Assembly (NCBI GenBank): GCA_024138015.1
Contig: JAMXBB010000012.1
Location: forward strand, 22,103,882 to 22,167,881
Direction of reading: 5' to 3'
Source of the DNA: Lumnitzera littorea
Taxonomy: Eukaryota; Streptophyta; Magnoliopsida; Myrtales; Combretaceae
Length of the DNA stretch: 64,000 bases
The translations under genes and the position numbers were made by a program. Positions 62,811 to 64,000 of the stretch are shown piece by piece. Position 1 is the first letter of the stretch, and each line of letters opens with the position of its first letter. Under the pieces are notes generated by a model. The model made no database searches. It was given only the letters and a program-made list of their open reading frames with translations, and was not told the DNA's origin.

Positions 62811-63124
62811 ATGTCAACGCTATGTCAGCTGCCTTTCTCTCCCTTTCTCTTCTTTTTCCTTAATTTCCTCCTCTTTCTTGGCCAAAGACAACCTCAACCC
62901 TTCATTTTGGCCTCATTTTTTGCAATGATTCCAAGCTTAATTACACTAATAAATGAGTGATCCTCATCCCATACTTGGTCTACTTTGAATTGAGATTAAA
63001 AACACGTCTAGATACAGCTATTTAATGGGTCAAATCGAGCTCTAAGAATCAAGGAAAAATTGAAATTTCGCAATTCGGCATTCACTCAATTTTTGAGTTT
63101 CCAAGTCGATTTAGTGTTGTTCAA

Positions 63125-63135
63125 GTATAAATAAG
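63125..63135 (+). promoter_or_regulatory. TATA box of the LTR at 62118
   Basis: GTATAAATAAG lies about 1 kb into the LTR, 30 bp before the insertion point of copy C. Confidence 0.55.
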
Positions 63136-63164
63136 GGTCTTAGGTTTGTTTTACAACAAATACA

Positions 63165-64000
63165 TGTAAACCCTAAAGCCAAGCCAAGTAACCATAGGTT
63201 TGAGCTTAAAACCCAAGGTTTAGGGCGATCGGCTAAAGGATTTGATCAAACCCAAATTATAAACTATTTAACAAAATACCAGTAAAAATGATCCTGTAAA
63301 CTTAAATTTAAGAAAATGAGTAGTAAAATAGGAAACTATAAAATTTTCAAATTTTAAGCATAATAACTACTAATTACCGAAAAGGCAAAAAGTGTAATAT
63401 AATAATTAATAAATTAGTAGAGATAGATTATATGTATACTAAAAATTTTAGAATGACCAAAATAATATTTAGGAAAGTTCACGTGTACCCTACATGTATT
63501 TACGTGTAGATAAAAATACGCGTAATTACAAAAATTGACCGAAAACTAAGTAAATAATTAAAGAAAAATACAAAATGATTATAAAAAAATTAGAAAAAAA
63601 TCAGAAGAGGATAACTGCAACAAGATCAGGTCGTGGACTGAAAAGAAAAAATTAACCAATAAGAATTTGACAAACAAAAAGCCAAAAATCAAGGAAATGG
63701 GGCAAAATCCCATCAAATTAATGCACATTAATTACTATATTTGTCTATAAATAAGGAAAAAATTCTCAGAAGTCGTTTGAATAGTTTATGATTTGAGAAA
63801 AATCGAAACACAAGAAAAATCGAGAGAAATTCCAGAAAATAAAAAAAAAAAAGAAAACTGTGCAGATTAGCAAGGTGAACTAAAACCATCATCCACCACC
63901 ACCTGGGACCGAACCACCACCACCACCCTACACTAGAACCAGCGCCTGGATCGGCCGACAGCCTTGGACCGGGTTTGGACGGCCAGAAAGCTTCGAACCG
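63165..64000 (+). mobile_element. 3.1-kb LTR family, copy C, inverted and cut by the window edge
   Basis: It begins TGTAAACCCTAAAGCC and is the reverse complement of the right end of copy A (50253 leftwards to about 49400). The match includes 'tttagggcgatcgg', 'gatagattatatg' and 'tacatgtatttacgtgtag'. It runs in its own 5'-to-3' direction on the plus strand, with a TATA box at 63745-63754 and a 'caccacc' rich stretch near the edge. Its other end is outside the window. Confidence 0.85.

Larger units (their letters stand above)
62118..63164 (+). repeat. 5' portion of an LTR (Tat/Ogre-like start), cut by copy C
   Basis: It begins TATAGACACCCTATTTTTG, close to the 'TGTAGACACC' start of some plant Tat/Ogre-type LTRs with the initial G changed to A. 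An A-rich region (62160-62420), a tRNA-like segment, an ACGTGG-rich promoter region and a TATA box (63125-63135) follow. The sequence is cut at 63165 by the inverted 3.1-kb LTR. Confidence 0.6.

Noticed and set aside
62650..62928. 92-codon plus-strand frame over the ACGTGG cluster
   Set aside because: It lies upstream of the LTR's TATA box, consists of repeated promoter-like words and has an overlapping open frame in a second phase; regulatory DNA explains it better than a protein.

Overview
Plant (eudicot-type) nuclear DNA: AT-rich, gene-poor and crowded with degraded LTR retrotransposons. The evidence is Ty1/copia and Ty3/gypsy elements with plant-style primer-binding sites (TGGTATCAGAGC and close variants), solo LTRs with 5-bp target duplications, a hAT-like element, poly-A/T tracts and microsatellites. 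I recognise only one intact protein-coding gene in 64 kb. The species cannot be named from the sequence. Nothing bacterial (operons, CRISPR, ribosome-binding sites) is present, and I saw no confident tRNA or rRNA gene.

Layout. 1-4995: AT-rich sequence with no gene. 4996-10546: an old Ty1/copia element with both LTRs, PBS, polypurine tract and gag-pol full of stops; a 518-bp solo LTR sits in its integrase. 10547-17814: AT-rich, with a probable 1-kb non-autonomous hAT element. 17815-21660: a tandem segmental duplication. The right unit carries the intact gene (307 aa, DUF4408/DUF761-type membrane protein, minus strand); the left unit keeps only a broken copy of its middle part plus duplicated flank, and holds an LTR-like insertion. 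21661-25300: the gene's promoter, then AT-rich intergenic DNA. 25310-27860: a 3'-truncated Ty3/gypsy gag-protease relic on the minus strand. 27861-34740: no gene. 34741-40629: a gypsy-type LTR with PBS, a non-coding interior and a second LTR of the same family, abutting part of a third LTR. 43400-51636: a Tat-like Ty3/gypsy element in pieces (promoter and PBS, gag, protease, RT), split by other LTRs including a complete 3.1-kb solo LTR, and cut inside RT by another LTR (51637-53775). 55421-58519: a second 3.1-kb LTR. 58520-62100: LTR, PBS and broken gag of another gypsy element, with a 1.37-kb solo LTR inside gag. 62118-63164: a further LTR with an ACGTGG-rich promoter, cut by a third, inverted copy of the 3.1-kb LTR that runs off the window.

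Three solo LTRs have exact target duplications that I could read directly (AACGT, ATTAA, TAGAT), so they give a relative order of insertion. The retroelement ORFs are dead: stops at conserved Gln/Trp codons, YVDD changed to YVDN in both readable RTs, and a substituted protease Asp in the copia element. The pattern suits long-term methylated, silenced DNA. I did not find a new biological system. The items most worth following up are the DUF761 gene with its tandem pseudogene, the 3.1-kb LTR family with a promoter about 0.6 kb from one end and about 2.5 kb downstream of it, and the second 3.1-kb LTR, whose missing target duplication suggests ectopic recombination.
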